A DNA stretch of 64,000 bases from Diaporthe sp. PMI_573 (taxonomy: Eukaryota; Ascomycota; Sordariomycetes; Diaporthales; Diaporthaceae), in assembly GCA_021399435.1 (NCBI GenBank), contig JAJTUP010000117.1, forward strand, positions 1 to 64,000, read 5' to 3'. This document shows, in pieces, positions 36,692 through 45,700 of the stretch; position 1 is the stretch's first letter, and the number at the start of each line of letters is the position of its first letter. A program made the translations under genes and the position numbers. The notes below the pieces were generated by a model. That model worked only from the letters and a program-made list of their open reading frames with translations. It was not told the origin of the DNA and searched no databases.

Positions 36692-37951
36692 TCAGTGGAG
36701 CATAGCTTCCTCAAAGGGGAATTTTGACAACACCTCGATGCCCGTTTCAGTGACAAGTATCTGTTGCTCAAGCTTGACCCCCTCTGGGCCATTCTCCTCG
36801 CCAATGTAGCTCTCTACACAGAGCACCATTCCTGGCAAGATCGTGCCATCGTACCCAGCGTCTGGGAAATCCCCCTTGTGATAGAGGTACGGGTATTCTC
36901 CAGTCATCCCGCAGCCGTGGGCAGAAAGGTAGTACCGGTTTGCGTAGTATTTCTTAGGAATATCCCATGCGTTGTCAGCATACTCGCGGAACGTCATGCC
37001 AGGCTTGATGATGTTCATGTTGTGCTGGACCTGCTGGTAGGCTATCCTATAGAGCTCTTTTTGGCTTTCAGTCGGCGGGTCGGGCCCAGAGTGAAATGTC
37101 CGGGAGAAATCTGAGAAATAGCCATGGCAACCGATGACATCTGTATCCAGGGCGACCAGCTGATTGGTATCGATTTGATAGCTAGATGTCTCCTGGAACC
37201 AAGGATTTGTGCGTGGCCCAGCACTCAGTAGCCGAGTCTCGCAGTAGTCGCCGTTTTGAGCGATGACTGACTGGTGCAGAACAGAGAACAACTCATTTTC
37301 TGTCATGCCTGGTCGAATAGCATCACGCACCTTGCCGACTGCGACTTCAGTGGCCCTCAGAGAAGCTACAACACATTTTATCTCCTCCGGTGACTTTATC
37401 GCTCTTGCCATCTCGACCGCTCTTTGAGCATCGACAATCTTGAACCCGATGTCGTGGAGAGAAATTGCCACGTTCGCATTGAGACGTTCCAGTCCCAGGG
37501 TAGCGTTACTGCCGACGAGTTCCGTGATTGTCGAAGCCATTTCTTTGGCCCATGACCGTTCCTTCTCATCAATGTTCGGTCCTGCAGCCACGAAGCTCGC
37601 GGTCTTTGCCGTCCGCACTTCGTCGATTGTCTCGTAGCCTTTCCCCAAGTGTGTGCAGCCCGTAAACTCGTAGAGAATCGAACGGTCTGCCGTGAGGAGC
37701 AGATAGCGGGACGGTGCGTTCCGCATGCTGAAGACCTGCATGTTCCGGCTGCCAGTGGCGTAGCGGATATTGACCGGGTCCGAGAGAATGACGGCGTCGA
37801 CGCCGTAATTCACCATTTCCTCGCGCACTCGCCCAAGGCGATAGAGTCGAACTTCTGTCAGATCGATGCCATCACTTTCCGGCGCAGTATCCAGAAGAGC
37901 GACATTTGACAGGTCCGTTCTTTCATTGGACCAGTCCAAGTATGGGGCCAT
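36692..37951 (-). CDS. M24-family metalloenzyme, DddP/creatinase/Xaa-Pro peptidase-like
   Basis: 419 residues from the ATG at 37,951 (MAPYLDWSNERTDL). An in-frame ATG at 38,071 would add 40 residues that look unlike the family. The N-terminal creatinase-like domain contains DPVNIRYATGSRNMQVF. The C-terminal pita-bread domain has the five-ligand dinuclear metal site: two Asp in ALDTDVIG, Asp in YFSDFSRT, His in SAHGCGM, Glu in LCVESY, Glu in VKLEQQILV. ETRLLSAGPRTNPWFQE and the metal-site context are closest, in my memory, to the bacterial/fungal DMSP lyase DddP rather than to aminopeptidase P. However, the Asp that follows the His by six residues in DddP is Gly here (HGCGMTGEYP). It may therefore be a DddP relative with another C-S, C-N or peptide bond as target. 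It is convergent with the regulator and in cluster with the MFS transporter. Confidence 0.85.
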   Translation of the reverse strand: MAPYLDWSNERTDLSNVALLDTAPESDGIDLTEVRLYRLGRVREEMVNYGVDAVILSDPVNIRYATGSRNMQVFSMRNAPSRYLLLTADRSILYEFTGCTHLGKGYETIDEVRTAKTASFVAAGPNIDEKERSWAKEMASTITELVGSNATLGLERLNANVAISLHDIGFKIVDAQRAVEMARAIKSPEEIKCVVASLRATEVAVGKVRDAIRPGMTENELFSVLHQSVIAQNGDYCETRLLSAGPRTNPWFQETSSYQIDTNQLVALDTDVIGCHGYFSDFSRTFHSGPDPPTESQKELYRIAYQQVQHNMNIIKPGMTFREYADNAWDIPKKYYANRYYLSAHGCGMTGEYPYLYHKGDFPDAGYDGTILPGMVLCVESYIGEENGPEGVKLEQQILVTETGIEVLSKFPFEEAMLH

Positions 37952-38071
37952 CCCGGGTGTTTGGAATATTCTCCGGATTTCGAAGATTGACAGAGGTATG
38001 ATTTCTTTTGACTGCTTTGAGATCTGCATAAATTCACCACAGATCAAGCAATAGAATGGCATTATGTTCAT

Positions 38072-39494
38072 TTTACGGCTTGGATTGCAGCCACTTAAAA
38101 ACAGACTATTACCGATGGCCTGCTCAACTTGTTTCCGGACTCCGTGTGCTGGGAGTTGGTACTCCGTTCTCCGTGTTCCGCGTCACGTGAGTTGGAGCAG
38201 AAAGATTCTCAGGTCATCGCCTCCTCACCCTGGAGAGTTCGCTGATCTACAAATGCAAAACTTGATTCATAATTTTCGATTTATGTATTTCCTACTATAC
38301 CCTTGGACCCAAATTGCATGCCAGCCTTCGATGGGTGAACACACGAACGTGAAAATCTAAATGTAACATGATGAGCTTTGCTCGGGTGTCCGCTAGGTAC
38401 GCGGCCGCAGCATCTATGGTAGACCACTTAGGCAGTGCTTACTATATATATACCCAACCTGTTCTAGCATAGTCTCTAATAGGATAACCTGCTATAGAAC
38501 AACTTCCTATAGGAAAATCTTCTATAGGATAGCCTCTCTTGGAAGACTATAATTTACAAACGGGGTAGACAGACATAATTATGGTCGGTCGTAGGGAAGA
38601 ACTGGGCTCGGTGAAGCAACAGGATAGCCTATTGGCTTGGCAACCGATCCCCTAAATAATAGTGGCCTAGGCGCAAGGTGGAGGTGATTCTGGGACTTAT
38701 GTAAGCCGTGGTGGTAATGTTGTTGTTTACATGGAAAGCTGGTCTTTGGAATTGAGCAGAGGTCTCGATCGAGTCTGTGTAAAGCTTAACGTTATGTTAA
38801 GTTGTGTTGCCCAACTCTTCCCTAGTTTCCTCCTGCTCTAAGCTATCTCCTGTCCCTTCTTCCCTGTCTGTGTCTACCTCTCGCTCCCCACTAGCACTAT
38901 CTCCTCGTCTTCTTCATATCTGTATTCGTTATAAGCCCTCGTGATCTATAAAGGGAATATAGGCGTTGGTTTACCTGCTCTGAATTTTTTCTATGTCTAC
39001 TTCGACTATATCTATCATTTTCACTTTTAAAGGACAAGCTTGTCTGCCTCGCCGTTGCAGGAGGTGTTGATTTTTTGTGATTCGGCATGGAAGTCTTAAG
39101 AGTAAAGCAGCCTCTAAAAACTGGGTGCTGGGCGAGGGTCGATTGATGGGTGCGGGGTCAGGGTTCTCTACAATGACGGGGTGCAGAGACTTGCCGTGGG
39201 GAGATCGCCTAAGCGACCAGAAGGGTACTGTGGTTGGAGTTGCTACATTTGCACGTTTCGATGACACGATGACGATAGGTATGCTTGGGCGGACGATGTC
39301 GCCGCAAAGGGAGCCGAGGAGCCGACGCCGATGCGGCAATTGCAGGGAGCCCGGCACAACTCGCAAACCTATCCGTCGAGGATTCAAAAAAGTCCCAAAT
39401 GACGACGATGCTCTAGAATTAAATTCTTTTTTCAAATAGCAGTGTAGTTTTTTTTTTTTTTTGGACTAAGAGATTACTTTAAACTGGCCTTCGG
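38072..39494. other. intergenic with a worn transposase C-terminal remnant
   Basis: The left part should hold the M24 gene promoter. Around 38,480-38,560 there are imperfect repeats of CTATAGGA-type sequence. At about 39,320-39,400 (plus) a CCHC-like stretch RCGNCREPG with one frameshift resembles the zinc-knuckle tail of the pogo-like transposase at 40-42 kb (CGNCGETGHNARTC), so this is probably an old relic of a similar element. A poly-T run ends the region (about 39,449-39,463). No gene is supported. Confidence 0.45.
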
Positions 39495-39996
39495 TGTTAT
39501 AAACCAACATGTTAGCATCAAGGGGACTGTTATAAACCAACATGTTGGCACCAAGGGGACCCGTTTGGGTGACTCAGGCAACCCGGACAGGATGCCATAA
39601 CACAGGCCATTTAGCACTAGAGTGCAGAGTTACAGGATACGCCAAGACTAGAGTTAGGATCAAGGACCCACCCGCCAGTACAGATTATCTAGATCACTAA
39701 ATAAGCTAGGTAAGCCAGCTTAATAAATTACTTAATAAGCCAAATAAGCTACTAAAGAGTTAGAATATATAAAGATATAATTATTACTATAATAGATAGC
39801 TTTTATAGAATAGACTCTTTAGTTATTAATTTAAGTATTTAGTCTAATAACTAAATAGCCTTATAGCTAATAATTATATTTATAAAATTATTATATTTTA
39901 TATTAAATAGTTAAATATTATCTTTATACTATATTATTAATATAAACTCTATAGATTATCTATTATATTTTATAAAGGTTTAATATAATTATTATA
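39495..39996 (+). repeat. RIP-decayed LTR of family S, with a duplicated 33-bp start
   Basis: From 39,528 the sequence follows the family S LTR of 8,813-9,304 (TGTTATAAACCAACA, then AGATAGC-type, TAGACTCTT and ending TTATTATA). The right two-thirds are almost pure A/T through C-to-T and G-to-A change. The first 33 bp are repeated in tandem (39,495 and 39,528). No target duplication is visible, presumably lost to mutation. Confidence 0.8.
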
Positions 39997-40026
39997 TTTT
40001 AATAATTTTTATTTAATATAGCTATA

Positions 40027-40117
40027 ACGTGGTTGGACAGTCAGCCGCGCAGGACACATGCCCGCGCACTTTTGCTAACTCCGCCAACTTTAGCCAGCCC
40101 TGGTACCCACCTAGGGC
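40027..40117 (+). repeat. left terminal inverted repeat of the pogo-like element
   Basis: Pairs with 42,263-42,353 in inverted orientation. The outer 40 bp have about four mismatches and the inner part is somewhat more diverged. Confidence 0.85.
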
Positions 40118-40346
40118 AAAGGAATTAATGAAAGTTGGCACCAATTGGTGCCAACTGATTTAAATTCCTTATTTCTAATCAATTTAGTCAATTTGGAGGC
40201 ATGGTGGGGTTGCAGTGCTAGTCTGAAAACTTAAAGTTTTGGTGAGCGGGTTTGTTTTTGGTGCGAATCGCGTCCCCATTTTTCGCGTCAGTCTCGCATC
40301 ACTCTACCTACTTAAATATTCAACACGCTAGAAATCAACATCCACA

Positions 40347-42030
40347 ATGCCAATCTACTCGAAAGAAGATAAAATCAAACTATCACTTCAAGCAATCGAG
40401 AATTCTAAAAAAAACCAAAAGAAACCCTTGAGTAGACGTCAGGCTGCTCGGATCTTTCATATCCCTGAATCTACTCTACGTGACAGGATGAACAACCGAC
40501 CCCGGCGTGAAGAATCACGCGTCGAGAAGCATAAACTTGACCCAATTGAAGAGCAAACACTTGTTCAATATATCATTGAGCAAGATGCACGAGGATTCCC
40601 AATGCGACTTTCTGGTGTGGAAGATATGGCCAACCTCCTGCTGGCGTCGCGTGATGGCAAGCCTGTTGGCACCAGATGGGCACGACGCTTTGTGGATGCA
40701 CAACCAAGCTTGAAAACAAGATTCTCTCGGCCTTACGACTACCAGAGGGCCCTCTGCGAAGATCCTGAGGTCATTGGAAACTGGTTCCGACTACTTCGCA
40801 ACATGATGGCCAAGTATGGGATCACAGATGACGATCTCTACAACTTCGACGAAACTGGCTTCATGATGGGCCAGATAACCTCAACCCTGGTTGTTACACG
40901 CTCTGATCGGCATGGAAAGGCTAAATCTATACAGCCTGGAAACCGTGAATGGGCAACAGCTATTGAATGCATCAATGCAAAGGGCTGGTGTATCCCGCCA
41001 TTCGTCATTGTCCAAGGCGCCTACCACCTTGCAAACTGGACCACAGAGTCGGGTTTTCCTGCCGATTGGGTAATCAAGCCTACTCCAAATGGATGGACGG
41101 ATAACAAGACTGGTCTAGAATGGATTCAGCACTTTAATAAGCATACAATTAAGCGAACAATGGGCAAATACCGGATGCTCATCCTGGATGGACACGAGAG
41201 CCATGTATCAGCAGAGTTCGAACAGTACTGCAAGGAAACAGCATTATCCCTATTAGCATGCCACCACATTCATCTCATCTACTCCAGCCATTGGATGTTG
41301 CATTATTTTCGCTATTGAAGCGTGCATACTGGCGATGAGATTAACCTCTTCATCCGGGCCTCGATTAACCTACATCACCAAGTCTGAGTTCTTCATTGCG
41401 TTTAAGGCAGCCTACGACAAGGTCTTTACGGAAGAAAACATGAAAGCTGGGTTCAGAGGGGCTGGAATTTCTCCATGGAACCCAGATTCTGTCATTTCCA
41501 AGCTGGATGTCCGCCTACAAACTCCAGTACAATCCCTCCCTGTGTCACCATCGAAATGGGAATCACAAACACCCTCCAATGCCCACCAGACTGTCCAGCA
41601 ATCAAGTTTTATCAAGGGCAAGATCTCAGCCCATCAGGGCAGCTCCCCTACACCAATTATCCAGGCAATTGAGAAGTTTACAAAGGGTGCACAAGCAATG
41701 GCGCATCAGATTACTCTTTTGAATGATCGGGTCCGTACCCTTGAGAAGGCTAATATTGGGCTCGCCAAGCGCCGGAGGGCCAAAAGAAGTCGGGTCCAGC
41801 TTGGAGGGGCACTTAGTATTGAGGAATCTCAGGTGATAATTGAAGAAAAACAAAAGGGGAAGCGGCCGGCTGGTGAAATGGCTGGTGGTGCTGAGGAGGC
41901 GGACCGCGGCGGACCGAGCAAACGACGATGTGGCAACTGCGGCGAGACTGGGCATAACGCAAGAACTTGTGAGAAAGATGCAGAAGAGTCTAGTCAGTCA
42001 GATTCAGAGTGTATAATAGTACATTCTTAA
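40347..42030 (+). pseudogene. DDE transposase (HTH_psq / CENP-B HTH / DDE_1), frameshifted
   Basis: Residues 1-60 are a psq-type helix-turn-helix (LSRRQAARIFHIPESTLRDR). Next comes a CENP-B-like HTH (DPIEEQTLVQYIIEQDARGF), then the DDE domain. The first catalytic Asp is in NFDETGF and the second in LILDGHESH. The third should be in LLQPLD, which is present but out of frame. The frame moves 0 to 2 near 41,255, 2 to 0 near 41,330, and 0 to 1 near 41,370. The C-terminal part 41,335-42,030 is open (YITKSEFFIAFKAAYDKVF, AGFRGAGISPWNPD) and ends with a CCHC knuckle, CGNCGETGHNARTC. Three small indels within about 115 bp, with the rest clean, suggest recent loss or a poor local assembly. Intact, it would catalyse cut-and-paste transposition. 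Confidence 0.88.
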
Positions 42031-42262
42031 GCGGTACCGCGTCGGACCGCCAAAATAGTTGATTTGGCTGGTGTAGATTGAGGTTGATTCTGCATGGTTG
42101 AAATGCTCCATTTTGGTGGGGAAGCCGATTTTCCCACCAAAAGTCAGGCCACTTCAGACTGGCACTGCAGCCACCCAACCACTCTAAATTGACCAAAGTC
42201 AATTAAAATAAGCAATTGGGACCAGTTGGCACCAATTGGTGCCAATTTTTATTGATATGTTG

Positions 42263-42353
42263 GCCTCAGGTGGGTGCTAGGGTTGGCAAAAGTTGGCAGA
42301 GTTAGCAAAACTGACCGGGCATGTGTCCTGACCGGCTGACTGTCCACCTACGT
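42263..42353 (-). repeat. right terminal inverted repeat of the pogo-like element
   Basis: Inverted partner of 40,027-40,117. It ends ACGT and is followed by the TA target dinucleotide. Confidence 0.85.
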
Positions 42354-42363
42354 TAACCTTTTG

Positions 42364-42380
42364 CCTTTCGGTACGAAAGG
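42364..42380. repeat. 7-bp hairpin, possible Helitron 3'-end hairpin
   Basis: CCTTTCG-GTA-CGAAAGG is a perfect stem with a 3-nt loop. It lies 400 bp beyond the Rep-helicase stop codon on the side where a minus-strand Helitron should end in a hairpin. No CTRR end follows within the usual 10 nt, so the assignment is weak. Confidence 0.35.
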
Positions 42381-42571
42381 TCTTCTTAAGCTCTGGGATT
42401 CCACCCCCAAAATTTTCGCCCCCCCCCTTGCAAAATTACCGCATTAAGCGATTACCCGATTAGGATCCGCAACTGCACCTCTTGTTGGTCCGGATTAACC
42501 CCATCCGAATGCCCCCAGAGGTGCCAATCTCTTCTCTTGCTCTCATTCGCTCTCTGAGATTAAGTGAAATG

Positions 42572-42599
42572 CACGTGAAATGCACGTGATGTGCACGTG
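42572..42599. promoter_or_regulatory. three CACGTG boxes at 11-bp spacing
   Basis: CACGTG occurs at 42,572, 42,583 and 42,594. The spacing is one helical turn, so all three sites face the same side. CACGTG is the bHLH recognition hexamer. It lies about 170 bp past the helicase stop codon. Confidence 0.6.
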
Positions 42600-42768
42600 G
42601 GAACTCGGTTTGTGAGAGCATTATTGCTCTTGTCTTTATATTTACGAGAATTTCTCTTGTGCTTGAGTTAGGAGCAATGTATTAGGTTGATTTGGATCTA
42701 GATGGTTTCTATCCTTCTACCTACTTCCATTTATATATAAGAAACCTATTATCTAAATTACATTACTG

Positions 42769-45700
42769 CTAGTATTGTGCAGATGGGTATGACAATAACG
42801 ATAATCGGGCCTCATTTACTGTCCTCTCGCACAACTGTTCCAGCCTAGCCTCGCCATCAAACATTTCCTGTGGTATTTTATTCCCGACTATGTCCTGCAC
42901 CCGTGCCTTTGACAGCAACATAATACCATCAAGCGATGTGCACCGCGATAGCTGCACATACAGGCTGTACGGATCGCACTTTCCTGCCTCGAGTTGTCCA
43001 GTTGTCGTATTCAGCTTTGTTCCGGTTCCTCGCAGCTCCAGCGCGATCTCGACGAGGGTTTCGCCTTGGATTTTGTAATCGGTGCATGCGAACGCGGCAG
43101 TGCAGGGAAGTCCTCGGCGGCTCACTTCGTGCCTCTGCCAAGGCCTCTTCTTGGCCCTCTTCTTCTTCTCGATGGGTATCTGGGCACTTGTTGGAGTAAG
43201 CAGGACCGTGCCTGGTGGCATGTCATCAAACTTGAACTTTTTGGTGGACTCGGATAACAGGATAATGCCGGCAGGTGGTCCAAAGTGGAGGATAATGTTC
43301 GGGGCCAGTTGATACCCTGGGAAACTCTTGGAGTCTGGTATAACTTCCACTGCTTTGTACTTGGCCCCGTTCACGAGCTTGAGGCCTGGGTTTATATTCT
43401 TCGTCACTACCACCGGCATGCCAGGCACGAACATGAACGTGGCCGGCACACAGATCTTGCTGTCATCTCCGACGCTGGCCATGAGCGTAGCTTCTTCCTC
43501 CGTTACCGGTAATGTACTGGGTTTACCCCAACGGTGCTGGGGTAGAAATATCCGGACTGGCTTCTGGTGGTGCCTCTGGAAGGCCAAGACCGCATCCATG
43601 TTCAGGCACCATCTGGTGCTGTTGAGGGGTGTAACTACTGTGATGCCCCTGCCCCATGGTATGGCTCGGCCTTCCTGGAAGCACCGGCTATTAAGAAGCT
43701 CCATGTCGGACTCGTCTTGCTGCCCCTGCCGGATCCGAGTCAGCAGCCGCCGCAGCTCCGGGTCCCCCGCTGCGCGCACCTGTTCGGTGAGCATAACGAC
43801 GGTGGTAAATCGAGTCCAGAGTGCGTGCGCCCTCATTTCGTCCGCAATCCTGAGGGCGGACCATGGCGTCAATAGCGACTTGTTTTGCACTGGGCGGAAT
43901 TGGTGGAAATCTCCTGATAGTAGCACCACTGGGATCCCGCCAAAATCTTGATTCGATCCTCGGGAGGCGCAAAGTCGCTTGTTGATGTTGGAGAGCGTCT
44001 GGAGGCCCAGCATGCTCACCTCGTCAATGATGAGCAGCCACTTTTCTCTCCATCTTCTTCGGGCATCACCGTCCACGTAGGTTACCGTGCTGCCATCGTC
44101 GGCATTGCCGTCGGATGCGTTGGGTTGCATCCCACAGGCGGAGTGAATAGTCACGCCGTTGATCCGCGCTGCTGCGGCCCCCGATGTCGCCGTCATGAGC
44201 AGCCTGTGCGATATGTCCTTGCTAGCGAACAATTCCGCCAACGCCTCGATGACCCTGGACTTCCCAGTGCCGCCCTCCCCACCCAGGAACTCGCATAGTT
44301 GTGCGTTATCATTGTTCTCGACATTACTGCTATCGAAATCATCGCTGTCACCTTCGTCCGGGATGGTGTCGAGATGGCGACACACTAAAAGGAAGGCAAT
44401 TTCCTGCCGCTCGTTCAGGGTGAACCTGCTTGCGATCTGCCGACCGGCATGGAGGAATGCGGTTGACGGTCCAAAAGTAACCCTAGTGCTGGGTCCATAA
44501 GTGTTCCCGGTGTCTGTTTCCGATATCTCTATGCTATCTTCTCCTGCACCCGCAAAAGTATGGTTCAATAATGCTTCTCTGCCAGCAGCCGTGTTCTGAG
44601 TATCCTGAACTCCGTCAGAGCCTTGGATTCTTTGCACAATTTCCTTGTCGGCTTTCCCCTGCTTGCTCTTAATCCCCTTGAGTTGATGTTGCATTGGGAG
44701 CTCGCTCCTGGCTACCATAGTTGGCTGGTACTGCTCAGGGCTCTCTGCGGGAGCGACAGTCTCAAGATCATCTGCAAAGTCGGTGATATCTGCGTGGGCT
44801 TCGCGGAGCTGATCTAGCAGCTTAACGAGAGACTCCGAACCAGCGGTCACCTGGTTGGGGGCTGTGGCACCCAGTACTGTCTCCATCAGTCGGCAAAGCT
44901 GGCCAACCTGGTCTGGGCGATATGCTTTTACTGGGCCTGTAGGATCTTGGAGATCATACCCCATAGCGTCGATATCATCCAAAACGGCGTCATCCCCCGC
45001 AGCCGCCCACTGCTTTGCATCTCGCCGCGCATCTTCCGCTGATCGCTTCAAGAGCTGGATGTTGCCTGCGATAGTCTGGAGTCTTTTGGGGAGTCGCCGT
45101 CTCCAATCTTCCCAGATTTCATTAATATCGCCTGATGCTGCTGTAGTGAACTTCTCCCATGGCACAAAGAGTGCGAGGTGCTGTACTGCAGCTCTGGTGC
45201 TAATATTAGTGTATGCTCCTTGTTTATCCATCCCATCTGCTCTATGGCTTGTGCTTACCTGCGGTATCTGTCTGTGTTTGTGTCAATATCAAAGTCCATA
45301 TCGAGAAAGCCGTTGATGCATGGCACTGCATACTTCCCCGGGGGTCTTAGAACCTGCACCCAGTCCCTTCCCGGCTTCCAGTTCCTTTCAAATTCTATCT
45401 TCACCAACTCCTTGGAAGATTGATCTATCCTCTTTTGTAATGTAACAAGCGACACGTAGTCATAGAAGCATAATGTCTGCAGCACCTCTCCACGGTGGTG
45501 GTAGGCTTCAATGTATGGTAGCTTCTTGCCATCGCTTCCCACCAAGACCCTCTCCGCGCTGGCTTCCGCGTCGTTGCCGTTGCCATTGCCACCTATGTTC
45601 TCGATAGGTCCATCATCGTCGTCGCCTAAAGTGCTACCGGTACTGCATTGCTGGAGATACTGCCAGCGTCGGAGTATTGCCCAGTATACCATTGTCATAT

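Larger units (their letters stand above)
40027..42353 (+). mobile_element. pogo/Fot-like Tc1-mariner transposon
   Basis: 2,327 bp flanked by TA on both sides (40,025-40,026 and 42,354-42,355). Terminal inverted repeats begin ACGTGGTTGGACAGTCAGCC on the left and ACGTAGGTGGACAGTCAGCC on the right. Similarity continues inward for about 90 bp (40,027-40,117 and 42,263-42,353). Just inside each end lies a near-identical perfect palindrome (40,134-40,155 and 42,226-42,245) centred on CAATTG. The transposase gene is broken (separate entry). There is no sign of RIP. Confidence 0.93.

Noticed and set aside
38971..39439. Opposing 120- and 154-codon ORFs
   Set aside because: The only recognisable piece is a worn CCHC tail on the plus strand; both ORFs are otherwise featureless.
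42890..45316. Many plus-strand ORFs up to 207 codons over the helicase gene
   Set aside because: Shadows of the 820-codon PIF1 helicase frame.
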